Shown here piece after piece: positions 17,437-29,421 of a DNA stretch of 64,000 nt (position 1 is the first letter of the stretch; each line of letters opens with the position of its first letter). A model generated the notes under the pieces. The model ran no database searches, was not told where the DNA came from, and saw only the letters and a program-made list of their open reading frames with translations. This stretch comes from Antennarius striatus (taxonomy: Eukaryota; Chordata; Actinopteri; Lophiiformes; Antennariidae), in the NCBI RefSeq assembly GCF_040054535.1, contig NC_090798.1, positions 4,202,501 through 4,266,500 of the forward strand, written 5' to 3'. Both the position numbers and the translations under genes were made by a program.

Positions 17437-20400
17437 AGGAAGAGAGAGAAGCAGACAGAGGGAGAGACCAGAGCGAAGTCGTTTTCACCTCCTTGTGTGT
17501 TTTTATGTAAGGACAGAGCAGATCAGGATTACCTTTACCTCTCACCTAATCCTGACCTTGACCTCTCAACAAAAACGCTCTTTCCCAATATAAAACATTG
17601 TAATGGCAGCGTTTTTCACTCAGTGCTTCAAAGGAGCACACTGAGGTTTTAAGGAAACTGACACATTATTCATTTTACCTGTTAAGTTATGAGAGCACAG
17701 ACACAAAATCATCCATGTGCACCTCATTCATCAGCAGATGTACTTCAACATACACCAGGACCTCTTTAAATTTGCAGCCATTACTGTCATTTTAAGGGGG
17801 TGGAGTTTTCAGAAGGGTGCTAGAACAGGCTAACATGATTTATTTGCCATATAAATATGTAGATCATCGGCAAACTGAAGTTTTTTTTAAGAGCGTGGAT
17901 GGCTTTGTACAAGTGTGCTGAAGAAAATCGAATTGGCTCATCCCTCCAAGTTCTCTAAATTGAATAGTTAGGTAGAAACAAATGTAAAAAAAAAAAGGCT
18001 AAAAAAGAACTCTCACTCCTTTTTCAATGGTTTTAAGTTCGATTTAAGTTTCATTCTTAAACATAAAAGCAAAGAACAACTCTTGAATGGCCGGGACCAA
18101 AACATGAATACAGCAATGACTTAAAATCACTTATAGTATTAATCAAAAACATTATAATGGTATATGGTAGTATAATAGTACAAGAGAACGAGTGTCTCTA
18201 CATATTTCCTAATCCCATAAATACCAATGAACCAATGACACTTTGTGGAAGGCTGTGGCATTGGTCAAGCAAGCAGAACCATAGTGGAGGAAATAGTTCT
18301 TAAATATCTCAAAGACTAACATCTGTGGGGAGGGAATCATATGTAATTTTAAACTTTGGATCGATGTACACCAGGTGACGTGTCCTCAAGAACTTCACCT
18401 TCTCTCACAGTGTAAAATATCCTCCTCAGCCTTGACTGGGGCTCCTCCGGTGCTGTGGTTAGTGTTACTGTCTCCTCCATGAGCTTCTACTGGCTTCAGC
18501 TATTGTTCACGAACAGACAGTCCAACCACAGAGATTTCACAGATATCCAAAGGTTGTCAAATTCCACCTTCACTTCTGTGCGTGCTATATTTCATTTGGT
18601 CTTTTCTTTGTCACCGTGTGTCTGAAAAACTGTGCACATGCCAGTTTTCCAGAGTGTCTTCAAAGCCACGGGTTATATGCTAATGGGTGTGACTCATATA
18701 TGCATATATTTGCCAGCATGCATGTGCGTTTGTGTAACATCTATATAACATTTCTAACACACTGTGACCATGGATGCTCCACAGATTGGTCCATTGTGTC
18801 ATCTTCTTTTTCTGTTGGTAAAAAACAGACTGGGCTTTTTACATGAGAGCCTTCAACTGATCTGATTATAGGAGAAAGAACACCTCTGGAATGTGAAGCA
18901 ATTTAACATAGCTTGAAATTAGCTTCGAGAACACTCAACGGTCAAACAACAGGCGAGGAGAGATGGTCAAATCCAGTTCAGGACCAGAATCGTACCCTTA
19001 TTAGCAGATGGCTAATAAGTTGTATCTCCTATCAGTCCCTGACCTGCCACCTGCCCTTAGAATCTGGTCGAAATTGCTTTGATTATTAGTTTAAAAGACA
19101 AAAAAAGAAATAGTTATTATTTATTATAATATTATTACCAGTAATTGATAACATTTTGCGAGCCATATAAATTTAAATTGTCTGGATCAAAAAGTCTAGA
19201 TCAGACTCTAATGGGTTTTAGAATCAAGACTCCAATGGATTGTACCTTTGGCCATATCCAACCTAGATATGGTGGCTGTCACATTATCATAAAACCTCCG
19301 TTTTATTGTCCAAATGAGGCAGGTAGCTGAAATGAAAATGCCATTTAACCTCAGATTAACGACTCTTGTTTAAAAACGAACCACTCAAGTTTAGGGGAAG
19401 GCTTCTCAGAAATCCACCTGTGTTTTCCTAGGTTGCCATGTCCTTAAGGCTTTTTATAACACTCTCCTCTGATAGTTTTTCATGTTTCAGCATAAAAACC
19501 AGATTGAATGTGTGTGTTTACGTGTTCACCAATAAAGCAATTGAGGAATGTGTTTTCAATCCTTAATGAGGCTCATCAAAACAGTGAGACATCCAGGAAT
19601 GAGCCCCTTCACACGCAAGCTGAAGAAGTGGGATGTAGGGATGACGAGGGAAAGCCAAAGGAAAACCACACAACCGTGTGATGTTTCTTTGTGGATGCAA
19701 GGCCAACTCAAGGTCATCGAAATTCAAAAAGTCAATCAGAAAGACGATGAGATCCAACACTCACTAATGGTTATTTAATGTTTCTTTCTGATTTGCACAT
19801 TTTCGAGTGTTGACTATTAAAATCATATAAAGGGACCATTTACAGCTCTCTTCACTGATTGCATGAATGCGATCACCAAGAAGCATAACTTTTAAAGCCT
19901 TAAATATTTATTGATCCCACATGTGCCCATGTTTTCTCTCAGATCAGTCGTCCTGGTTGCTCCAAGAACCCAAATGAATGAAGCAGAGCAGGCTTTCGCT
20001 GTGCCCAGACAGTGGAGAGCTGCTTAATAAAATTAGATTATGCCATGATTGTGTAAATTGTACCTGTAATCCATCAATGTTAAAAAAGTCTTAAACTGCA
20101 GGAATTTCAAATCTGAAACGACTGCATGCGAGAAAACATTATGGGACGTGCAAAATTCAGAAGAGCAAAAACAGAAAAATGTTGCTTATACTTAAAAGGT
20201 GAAGTTTTAAGTTTGAAAATTCCTGGATTATTAGATCACACCATGCAGGTGTAAGACTGAGATTCGCAGATTCAACAAAGAAACATAAAAATTGAAAGGT
20301 GAAAGAACAATGAAGGGTGACGTCTTAAAGACTCCCATATTTGGTAACTTTAGTAACCTTTTTTTTTATGAGGTAATAAAGATGCATGTTAGCAGATGAA

Positions 20401-23391
20401 GCACAGTCAGATATTTTGGAAGAGGTTTTTAACACCAGACAGAAAAGAACAGCAGAGGTCAAGGACTCGAAATAGAATAAAAAGACATGAAAAGAACAAA
20501 AGCTGTTAAAGTTTCAATCAAAAGGTAATGATCAACAAGTCAGCAGGATGGGGACAAAAATAAGATTGAGGAGAGACGACAAAGTTACACGAGACTTTTC
20601 TTTTCCTAATCAGAAGTTTCTAATAGATTCCCCCAATGTAACGGTGAAACTCATATTCCACATTATGCTGTCTGCAGTGTGTGTGTTCAGTCTATATAAA
20701 TCTACAGCATGTTTTCTTTTTCTCTGCTCGAGTGGAATATTTTTCTAATGAGTGTTTTATTTCTGACTCCTGCCATTACATGAAGCAACACACTCGCATA
20801 TACACACACCACCGAGACCAGCATGTGGAAAGGAAATCAAGTGGGAGACAGAAAGCTTGTAGAAGCCAAGGGACACACACACACAGAGACGTTCATATAC
20901 ACTTCAGTCTCATTCAGAGCTAATCAGGCGTGGAGAAAACACCAATCCTCCCCTTCATTTTCACCGTTGGGTAGTGCTTTAGGCTGCGGCGGCGCTGGCC
21001 ACAGACGTTTTCGGAAGAAAAAAGAAAGCAGTAATGTAGTTTAAAGTTCAAACAGACAACTTTTGATGGAATGCAACCCAATTCATGCTGCAGTGGCCAA
21101 TCGTATACCCATGGTGGTCAGACCACTGTTGTTCAACCATTTACAACCTGTTCTGGGTTTCTATTAGGTTGCTTGGTGCCTTGAAAACATTGTGGTGCCA
21201 GGAAGCTGAACCAGCAGGAGGAGAAAAGCTCTGAAAATATTCTCCTCTTTGGAAGACTTGTTACTCCCCAAATCAGTAGCTGGAAACTGGGCACTATCCA
21301 GACAAGGTTTACGGACCAAACAATGACTCTTTTCTCTGACAGCGTAGCGCAACCCGCTGCTAATCGACTCAATGCTTGATTTGGTCTGAATGAGGCAACA
21401 TGGAAGTCTCGGACAAGAGGGGCTTTGACTGAATTTATTCTAATTTGCATCGTCCAACAATCAGACAAGAATTCCTTTTTTTTTGGATCTCGGTTGGTTT
21501 CGATGTATGGCCAAGATTTTAGGGTAGTGTGAACCATATACAGGCCTCTCAAAGGCCTCGATTTGCAAGCAGGCTGATTGCGAGGCCATGTTTGATATCA
21601 CTGATTGAAATTGGATCAGTATTTTCCATGAGAAAAGGTAGTGCTAAAATAACAATGAAACACTGGCGCACTTGAGACTTTACTTATGTTAACCAAAACT
21701 GAATGACACCTGAAGTTCCTTTGAAAAATATTAAATCTTGGACAACCACATCTTTCAATCAGTTGGACAAAAGTTTGTCTGCATTTTATGACATTTTCTT
21801 TTCATTTCCACTGGACGAATATGTTTGTAGACAAAAACAAATACATTTACAATCATCGCACATTCGTGCACAAGCAAAACTGTCCGTCTATCCAGCTTTA
21901 TCCCGATTGCTCCTACCTTACAAGCAATGAAAAAACATTCATTCCCTGGCAGACGAAACATGGAAGACATGAAAACAACACTGTCAAAAACATCTGACAT
22001 CATCATCTGTACCTGTTTACATACTGAATATGTGTTGATACACATAGAAAAGCATGCATGTTTCTACTTGTACATGAGTGTCTGTGTTCTCCGTGACCAT
22101 CGGCACACAAAAAAAATATTTATGCAAAAAATAAAACATGTTGTCATCACAGCTTGGGGAAAAAACATGAGTAGTTGTGACCTCCATCGACCTCCGTTAT
22201 CTCTGGGCTATGTGCGTCTGTGTGTTTGTGAAGACAGCAGATAATATCTGCAATCTGCTATCGCTCTGGTTTTATTGTAAACCGCTGTAGATTCACCTGC
22301 CAGACAACATGCTCATTCAGGCTCTGCAACCTTTTGGCCTTCCCTTTGCCCACATGGTTGCAACGGTTCATCCAGGGAAAATAATGTAGATGGGAACAAG
22401 ATTAAATGTGAACGCCATACTTCAAAAGCAGAATATCACAAGCTCCTAAAAATTTAAGACAATTCTTAAAAAAAAGTATTATTAATGGCATACGACACAT
22501 TTTGGATACAAGATTTCTTGATGGGAAGCAGGTCATAGGGACACACATCACGATGAAGCCTCAATATAGATTTACTTCATCTTCATAATTCACATTCTAT
22601 GAATGGGCTCATCTGTCCATTTGTTCAGGACGACCGAAAAAGCAATTAGTTTTAGGGTGGATCCCAATTATGGAGTGGATTCTGGAACTGTTTTGGAAGT
22701 TATGATCTATTCGAATTCAGCAAAGCAACCTGCTGAACTTTTATTAAATTTGGTGGATGAGTGAAGTCGCTAAATTCTGGATGAAGAGGTTTGTCCATTC
22801 ATTTTTTTTTCTTCTGAGAGATGCCATTTTGGTGGTGCAAGTATCTTTTGAATTCCTTTCACATTTACACTGGATGTGATTAGAATTTTTAAAAAAAACA
22901 AGGGAGGAATCTACTCTTTTTTCCATAACACATGAACACATAGCATGTTAAAGGATAAGCCGAGCATGCTCAATGAAGGCACCCTTTAAATGGCACACAA
23001 TGTAAGGTGGAAGACACTGAACAGACACAACAGATGCAAAAGTATTTTTTAAAAACAATATCAAGATTTTTCAAAAATCTTGATATTGTTCTCAGATTTG
23101 TGGTGGCTGCACAGACGAGATTACGAAAGAAAGGTTTGTTGACATTCTAAGCAGTGTGACCTTCACTGGCAGGAGTTCCTGTACTGAAAGGAATCTTATC
23201 AGTTTTTGGGATGGCATCCCATCTCTGCTCGTTTCATTTTGGTTTTATTTCTCCTTATTCACTGTTTATCTCATATACAGTATGTCCATATTTTCATCTA
23301 TTCTGTACAGAAATCAGCGTCATTCATAGGATCTTTCTTTCACAGAACCCTCAGTATGAACTCTCATGGCAGAGAAATGACTCAGGTGTTT
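17435..23391. other. Non-coding stretch
   Basis: About 6 kb without a supported gene. It contains an 18-bp perfect hairpin (23054-23090) and a sequence around 19960-20080 that might be a conserved non-coding element. The 139-codon minus-strand frame at 21133-21552 shows no family I recognise and no splice or start context. Confidence 0.5.
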
Positions 23392-23896
<505 letters not shown>

Positions 23897-23898
<2 letters not shown>

Positions 23899-25236
23899 CC
23901 CAGGGATGACTCACAAACCATCTGGAGGCCAGATGCAGGTTCGAAAACTACTCTCTCTCACTCCTTTCCTCCCTCCAGTCGGTCTTGGTTCCCTTAGTTA
24001 ACCCATGAACTTTGACCTTTGTGCTGTGCCATGGGTGTGTGAGTTAGATTTTGCGTGTGTGTTCCTGGTTGAGTAAACGGTGAGATCACAACCTTTTCAC
24101 AGAGATTGTGAACTTTCCCTTCCTGACCTCTGGAGTTCAAGTTCAATCATTGACCCTGTTCCCACTGAACCAGCCTCTAGGTCTCAGCTCCTCCTCCTCG
24201 CACCTCATAGTGATTAACTCTGGGAAAATAGACCTGTAAACTTCTAACAGGCTGCTCTCTGACAGAGTACAAGGCAAAAATGATATGTGACTTAAGATTC
24301 CCTGTTGTTTTCTTCTACCATTCTCAACGGCATCTATATTTTTATCCAGAACGTCTGTGGAAATAAGAGACTTGGAATGGAGTTAGGTTCTGTAGAGAAA
24401 CAAACTGTCAGTATAGACTTTAAGGCCCTATAGTGCCTTATTTTAAACTATATAATGCAGACAACCCTCTTTCCATACTCTGGATTAATTTTTGACTGTT
24501 GCCTTTGATTTTCTTAGATCTTTTTTAGACACAGAGCAAGACCATTAGAATTGGTTAGGGGCAGTTAACGTATGACACGATCAGCAATAAAAGAGTGAAG
24601 TTAAAAGTCCTCAATGTATTTAAAGACCTCACAGAGCAGCATTATCTTAGCTTTTGTCACTTTGTAATTCCTAATCATGTTATCACGGTGTCCTCTGGCC
24701 AATGACATACAGTATTTGTTGTTGTAGAAATGTTCGACTCTTCACTGCCCTCTAGTGGACGTTTCAATGTAAATGTAAAAAAAGAATGGAAATACCTGTA
24801 TATGACCATTGACGGACGCACCATCTGAAATGAATAATCTATTTCTGTCCATAAATGGACATTATGGTGTTGGAGCGGCTGCAGTTGGACTATCATCGTG
24901 CCAAACATTTTGAATAGCAAACTGATGCCGGTGTTTTCTCTATCTAGCTACATCTCCTCCAAAAAAAGAGGTGATTTCCTCCAAGTGTGTCTGTTTTCTT
25001 GTTTCTATGGAACAGACATAGGTCCTTACACAATCATTTAATAATGTGCTATTAATGTTCTAAAATATTCAATTTATTTTTATATGTGAAATCTTTACTG
25101 AAGTGAAGGTTGAGAAAGTTGAAATTTTTATTCAAGTTTTCTCATTTTTATTTTCATGATCGTAATACATCTCCAAATGGGGAAATTCTTTTTGCACTCA
25201 ACAAACATACGCACAGGCTAGAGCGCAAATATGCAC
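23897..25236. other. Non-coding stretch
   Basis: Only the CTCF-like motif at 24745 stands out. Confidence 0.55.
24745..24758 (-). promoter_or_regulatory. CTCF-like motif
   Basis: The minus strand reads CCACTAGAGGGCAG, a full match to the core CTCF consensus. It is embedded in a longer sequence (gactcttcactgccctct) shared with 53821-53838. Confidence 0.4.
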
Positions 25237-25308
25237 ACACACGCACGCACGCACCGCACGCACGCACGCACACACACACACACATACACACACACACACA
25301 CACACACC
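25237..25308. repeat. (CGCA)n/(CA)n microsatellite
   Basis: acgc/gcac units (25240-25270) pass into CA with one cata interruption. It abuts a SINE fragment. Confidence 0.9.
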
Positions 25309-25344
25309 AACTAGCAACAGGAAACCATGTAGCTGTGTCCTAGA

Positions 25345-25533
25345 TGCAGCTTGTGGGGTTCGGTGCCTTGCTCAAGGGCACCTGTGCAGCTTTTAGGAGC
25401 TGAACTATCACCTCTCCTGCTACCAGCTCACACTCCTCAATTCTGAGTTGATGCTGGATTTGAGCTGGACACTCTCCACAAGCCATGTCTTGTGGACGAT
25501 GCTCCTGCTACCACTGCTTGCCTGGACAATCAC
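25345..25533 (-). mobile_element. SINE fragment, minus strand
   Basis: Read on the minus strand, the segment holds the fish SINE block gtgcccttgagcaaggcacc (near 25358-25382), preceded by a long diverged body. The tRNA-like head is not convincing, so the copy is old or 5'-truncated. Confidence 0.6.
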
Positions 25534-28500
25534 AGAGTTTAATGGAAAGAGCTTCAGTAGCCTTTACATAGATTGGGGATGAAAAACACTACATACTGCA
25601 ATGTGTAAAAAGACAGTATTAAATTCCTGGATCCAGTCGTCTCTCCCGATTTATGCTGAAACTTAAGGAGTGTAGACACATGCCCAATTTTTCCTCCAAA
25701 CTGCATGCTTGTCAAATACCGTCTGTGTAATCCTGCTAACAAACCAAATCAGCAGTTTTGTAAATAATCTCCTTTGCGGAGGTAAAAATGTTAAGCTGAC
25801 TTACTGGGAGAACCTGCGCTCGTATGTTAAAGCTGGAAGACTCACTAATTTGATCGATTACATTTTCTTCCACCGGATTGGCTCCTTTCCTGCCCGGGTG
25901 AAATATCTTCACTCAGCTGAATGCTTTTGACAAGAAAATTTGCAAGGCTCAATTCATATTTCCACAATGGTTCACCAGCATCAACTACGTCTATTTGCAT
26001 ACATCAGCCAGCTTCACCGAGTTCGTTTGTGTGTGAAGAAAATCTGACAGGAAGACAAAAAACATGGGCTCAAGGAAAAGAGAGCAAACATGGACAAGAT
26101 GGCAAAAACCATTTTTTTTCTCTTTCTGAATTGAAACCCATTTGTGATTGCCATTAATAATTATTTTCATTCCTAAAGAGAATCAGCAAGAAAACGCAGC
26201 TGCAGGATTGCATACATCAATACATACACAAGATTGACAAATATACAAACAAAAAACTAAGCTGAAAGACACCACAACACAGCCAGAAACTACAGCCAGA
26301 TTCTTGTAAGTGGCAATTACCTGCTGTAAGGCGATTGTTTGTTTCCTTGGACACAGTCCAGGTCCGGCGGCTGAATTTTACGGAAAACTTTCTCTTTGAA
26401 TGACAGTTAATACCAGAGAAAGAGACACAAGCTGGGATTCAGACCAAAACACCTCACCCAGCTGAGATGCCAGCACAACCAGATGTGACGTTGAAAACAA
26501 AACATAACAATGATGATCAGTACTTTTATGATATTATCGGCAAAGAATATTCAGCATAAATCCTCTTTAATGTAGTACATTAAATGATAATGGACGAACT
26601 TCCCAAGACACAGGAGCCGAATTAGTTTAAAGTTTGTTTTACAATATATTTTTGAATGGACTTAATCTTTAAATGTTTTAACAGTTGAATACTCGTTTGT
26701 CTTTAATGTTTTTACAGCAAATTTATTAATTTTTTAAAAAGTATTGTGTTTAAGTCATGTAATACTTTCGTGTTCGCTTTACTTAAGTGTCACTGGTGGC
26801 CACATACATCAACTGAGTTTTCTTTTTTTGACTATTTTTTTCATGCTCTTGAAACTATAAGCCTGAAATCTCCTGTAATGAGATGTGCAGTATTTATTCA
26901 AGTTGCAATTGCCTATATTTTTTCTAGTTATTCAGGAAATGCGTTATTTCATAATAAAACGAGTTACCTATCATGTAGAGATGACATACTATAACGGTGA
27001 TACACTGACATATTCACAAACATCACTGTGAACACATTTGCAATATGAACACACAAAAAAAGCTCAATCATTTCTTTTGACTTCTTGACTCTGCTTCTTT
27101 GGGTGATGTTAGTTTTATTTTATAGGAAACTAACAAGGATGAAAAATTTACAGCACAATCAGGGTAATGACATTCACTTACAGCAAAGTGCCCTGCGCTC
27201 AATATTACTGTAATCTGAATAAATCATGTGAGTAAATCAATGGTGCAGTCATCTGTCTTTGTTTCCTCGTGCTTGGATCCCTCCCTGACATTTCTTTGAA
27301 CCAGCTCTTGATTTCCTTCAGATGAACAGAGGAGAGGATGAGGGGAAGAATGAAAGATCGGATCAGAGAAGAAACAATAGAAATCTGTTGGGCAGATGTC
27401 TCACCCTTTTCTTTTCCCAATACTCTTGTTGAAACTAGGGGAAATCTAACATGAGTGTGCAGTAATTTCCCAAATAGACACACCTCTATTTGTCTAAGAC
27501 GGCCAGTGCCTCCAGCGTGGATGTGGTGTTTTCATATGTGCGTGACACAGTCTATAATAGATTAAGAATTAATTGACATTGTGGACATATTTTGGCACAC
27601 CGAACACCACTATACATAGTTAAAATTTATAGTGTGACTATAAAGTTGTCTCTTATCAATTTGAGTGTAAATTTGATTTACAGTATAACACCAAGGACAC
27701 TGAATCTGTAACTACTGGAATTACTATCTTGTTGCACTACTGTTTATTATAATAACGGCCTAAGCGGAAATAATAAAATATTCATTAAGTCATGATGAAC
27801 ATTCAAATTTAATTGTTACACAGGAAACAAACATTAATGACAAAAATATTTATTGCACGTTAGCTCCCTGAACAAGAATTTAGCCACAGCCTGTTTAAAG
27901 ACGACCGTATCAACAAATTCTTTTTTTAGAAATCTGATTTGAATAAAACTAAAACTGAGTTTGGTTGTATTTAAAAAGAATACAATATCACTAAAATGTT
28001 GCATGACAAAGAAATTAAACTAAATTACGTTAAAACTTGTCATACATTTCCTGGGATCCATCGATGTGTTCACAAGAGGAGGGGATGATCATTACAACTT
28101 CCTGCTTACAGCTGATGGCAGTCAGCAATGGTTTTTAAAAAAAAAAATTCTAGTTGATCTCATCTTAATCTTTGATAAGAGGGGTAATAACATCATGACC
28201 AGCTGTCTGGAAAAAAATACAATAAATTTTTAATTTATTGAACAGTTTGAAATTTTAACACATATTTTCTTCAGTAATTCATAAAATATTCAATTTACTT
28301 TCAAAACATTTTCAAAAATTTTAGATTCATAGTTTGTAGATGATCGAGTTACACTTCACAAGGGGATTATCTGAACTGGGTAGGAGGGATTCTTTCCAAA
28401 TTTATTAAAATGAAAATCCTACCATAAATACCAGTAAATAACATAATTTGATTAAAGATATTATAATAACTCCACAAATATCAAAAACTCAGTGAAAATT

Positions 28501-28777
28501 TGACAATTATTGATTTCAAACAGTTCTGGCATCCTGTTGTTAACTGGTCCACGAAGCAATCTTTGGACAATATACAATCACATTTGCATAGAGCTCACAC
28601 AAAGGATTGCTTATTTAGGATGATAATCTCTTATTTTTGTGACCTTTCCCATCAAAACCAACTGACATAATAGGATAACTTTTATTTCTTCCACTGTCAC
28701 AAACCTGACATATCTTGACAGCCAGAGCAGGACTATTGAAAGGTGATCAGCAAGAATACAAAAGAACATCTACTTGG
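25534..28777. other. Non-coding 5' flank of the lectin array
   Basis: AT-rich. The sequence acttcctgcttacagctgat at 28096-28115 resembles 37060-37080 at the far side of the array, so both may be edges of older duplicated units. No exon recognised. Confidence 0.5.
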
Positions 28778-29150
28778 TTTCACTCCCCTCAGGTAGTTTT
28801 ACTACCTGAGGGGAGTGAAATTTCCAGTTTACCCTCAGGTGGAAATACAACACAATTTTTCTAAGGGCATTTTACTTGAAATGTTAATAATATTACAAAC
28901 AGTTGAATACAAAAAAAAGAAAGAAACACAGCTGGGAATCACCAGAGTATTACTAATACATGAATGAAACCACCCCTCGAGGCATTTTTTAGAACTTTAA
29001 GCAACTCTTAGTTGTGACAAGCAAGTTTCTGTTCACAACTTACAGAATCAGTCATGTAAATATTTTCTTTTAGTGTTCGTCCACTTATTATACATGAACC
29101 GAATAAACTGCTGGTGGCACACAAGACCCCCACAGGGGATGAGAGGTATG

Positions 29151-29158
29151 TTTAAAAG
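29151..29158 (+). promoter_or_regulatory. TATA-like box of lectin gene 1
   Basis: The sequence tttaaaag lies 70 nt before the donor of the non-coding first exon, so a start near 29180 is expected. The position is conserved in all three units. Gene 2 has the same octamer and gene 3 has a variant. Confidence 0.55.
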
Positions 29159-29180
29159 GGGGAGGAAAGGCAACTCAAGC

Positions 29181-29220
29181 ATTCTACTGAGAACCTTCGA
29201 GAATTCACAACACATCTGTG
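29181..29220 (+). other. Non-coding first exon of lectin gene 1 (start estimated)
   Basis: The 3' end is a strong donor (ctgtg|gtgagt) at 29220/29221. The matching acceptor (actctag|ctgag) lies at 29395/29396, leaving 25 nt of 5' UTR (29397-29421) before the ATG. Neither piece contains an ATG. The 5' end is only inferred from the TATA-like box. Compared with gene 2, the intron lacks about 88 bp just before the acceptor. Confidence 0.6.
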
Positions 29221-29421
29221 GTGAGTGTCCATCTTTGGACTTCATAAAATTCTTCATTTTTTCAAACTACATGTAAAATACAAACTGGCTTCGCTGTCTT
29301 TGATTGGACTTGAAATAATACTGAAAACACTAAATGGAACTGAAATGGGTTTAGATTTGCATTCATGTCTACTATGTTGTAATAATCTTACTCTAGCTGA
29401 GAAGCCCTGAGATTCAGTGAG

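Noticed and set aside
21133..21552. 139-codon minus-strand frame
   Set aside because: No recognisable family, no splice sites framing it, and no codon or composition contrast that I could judge by eye.
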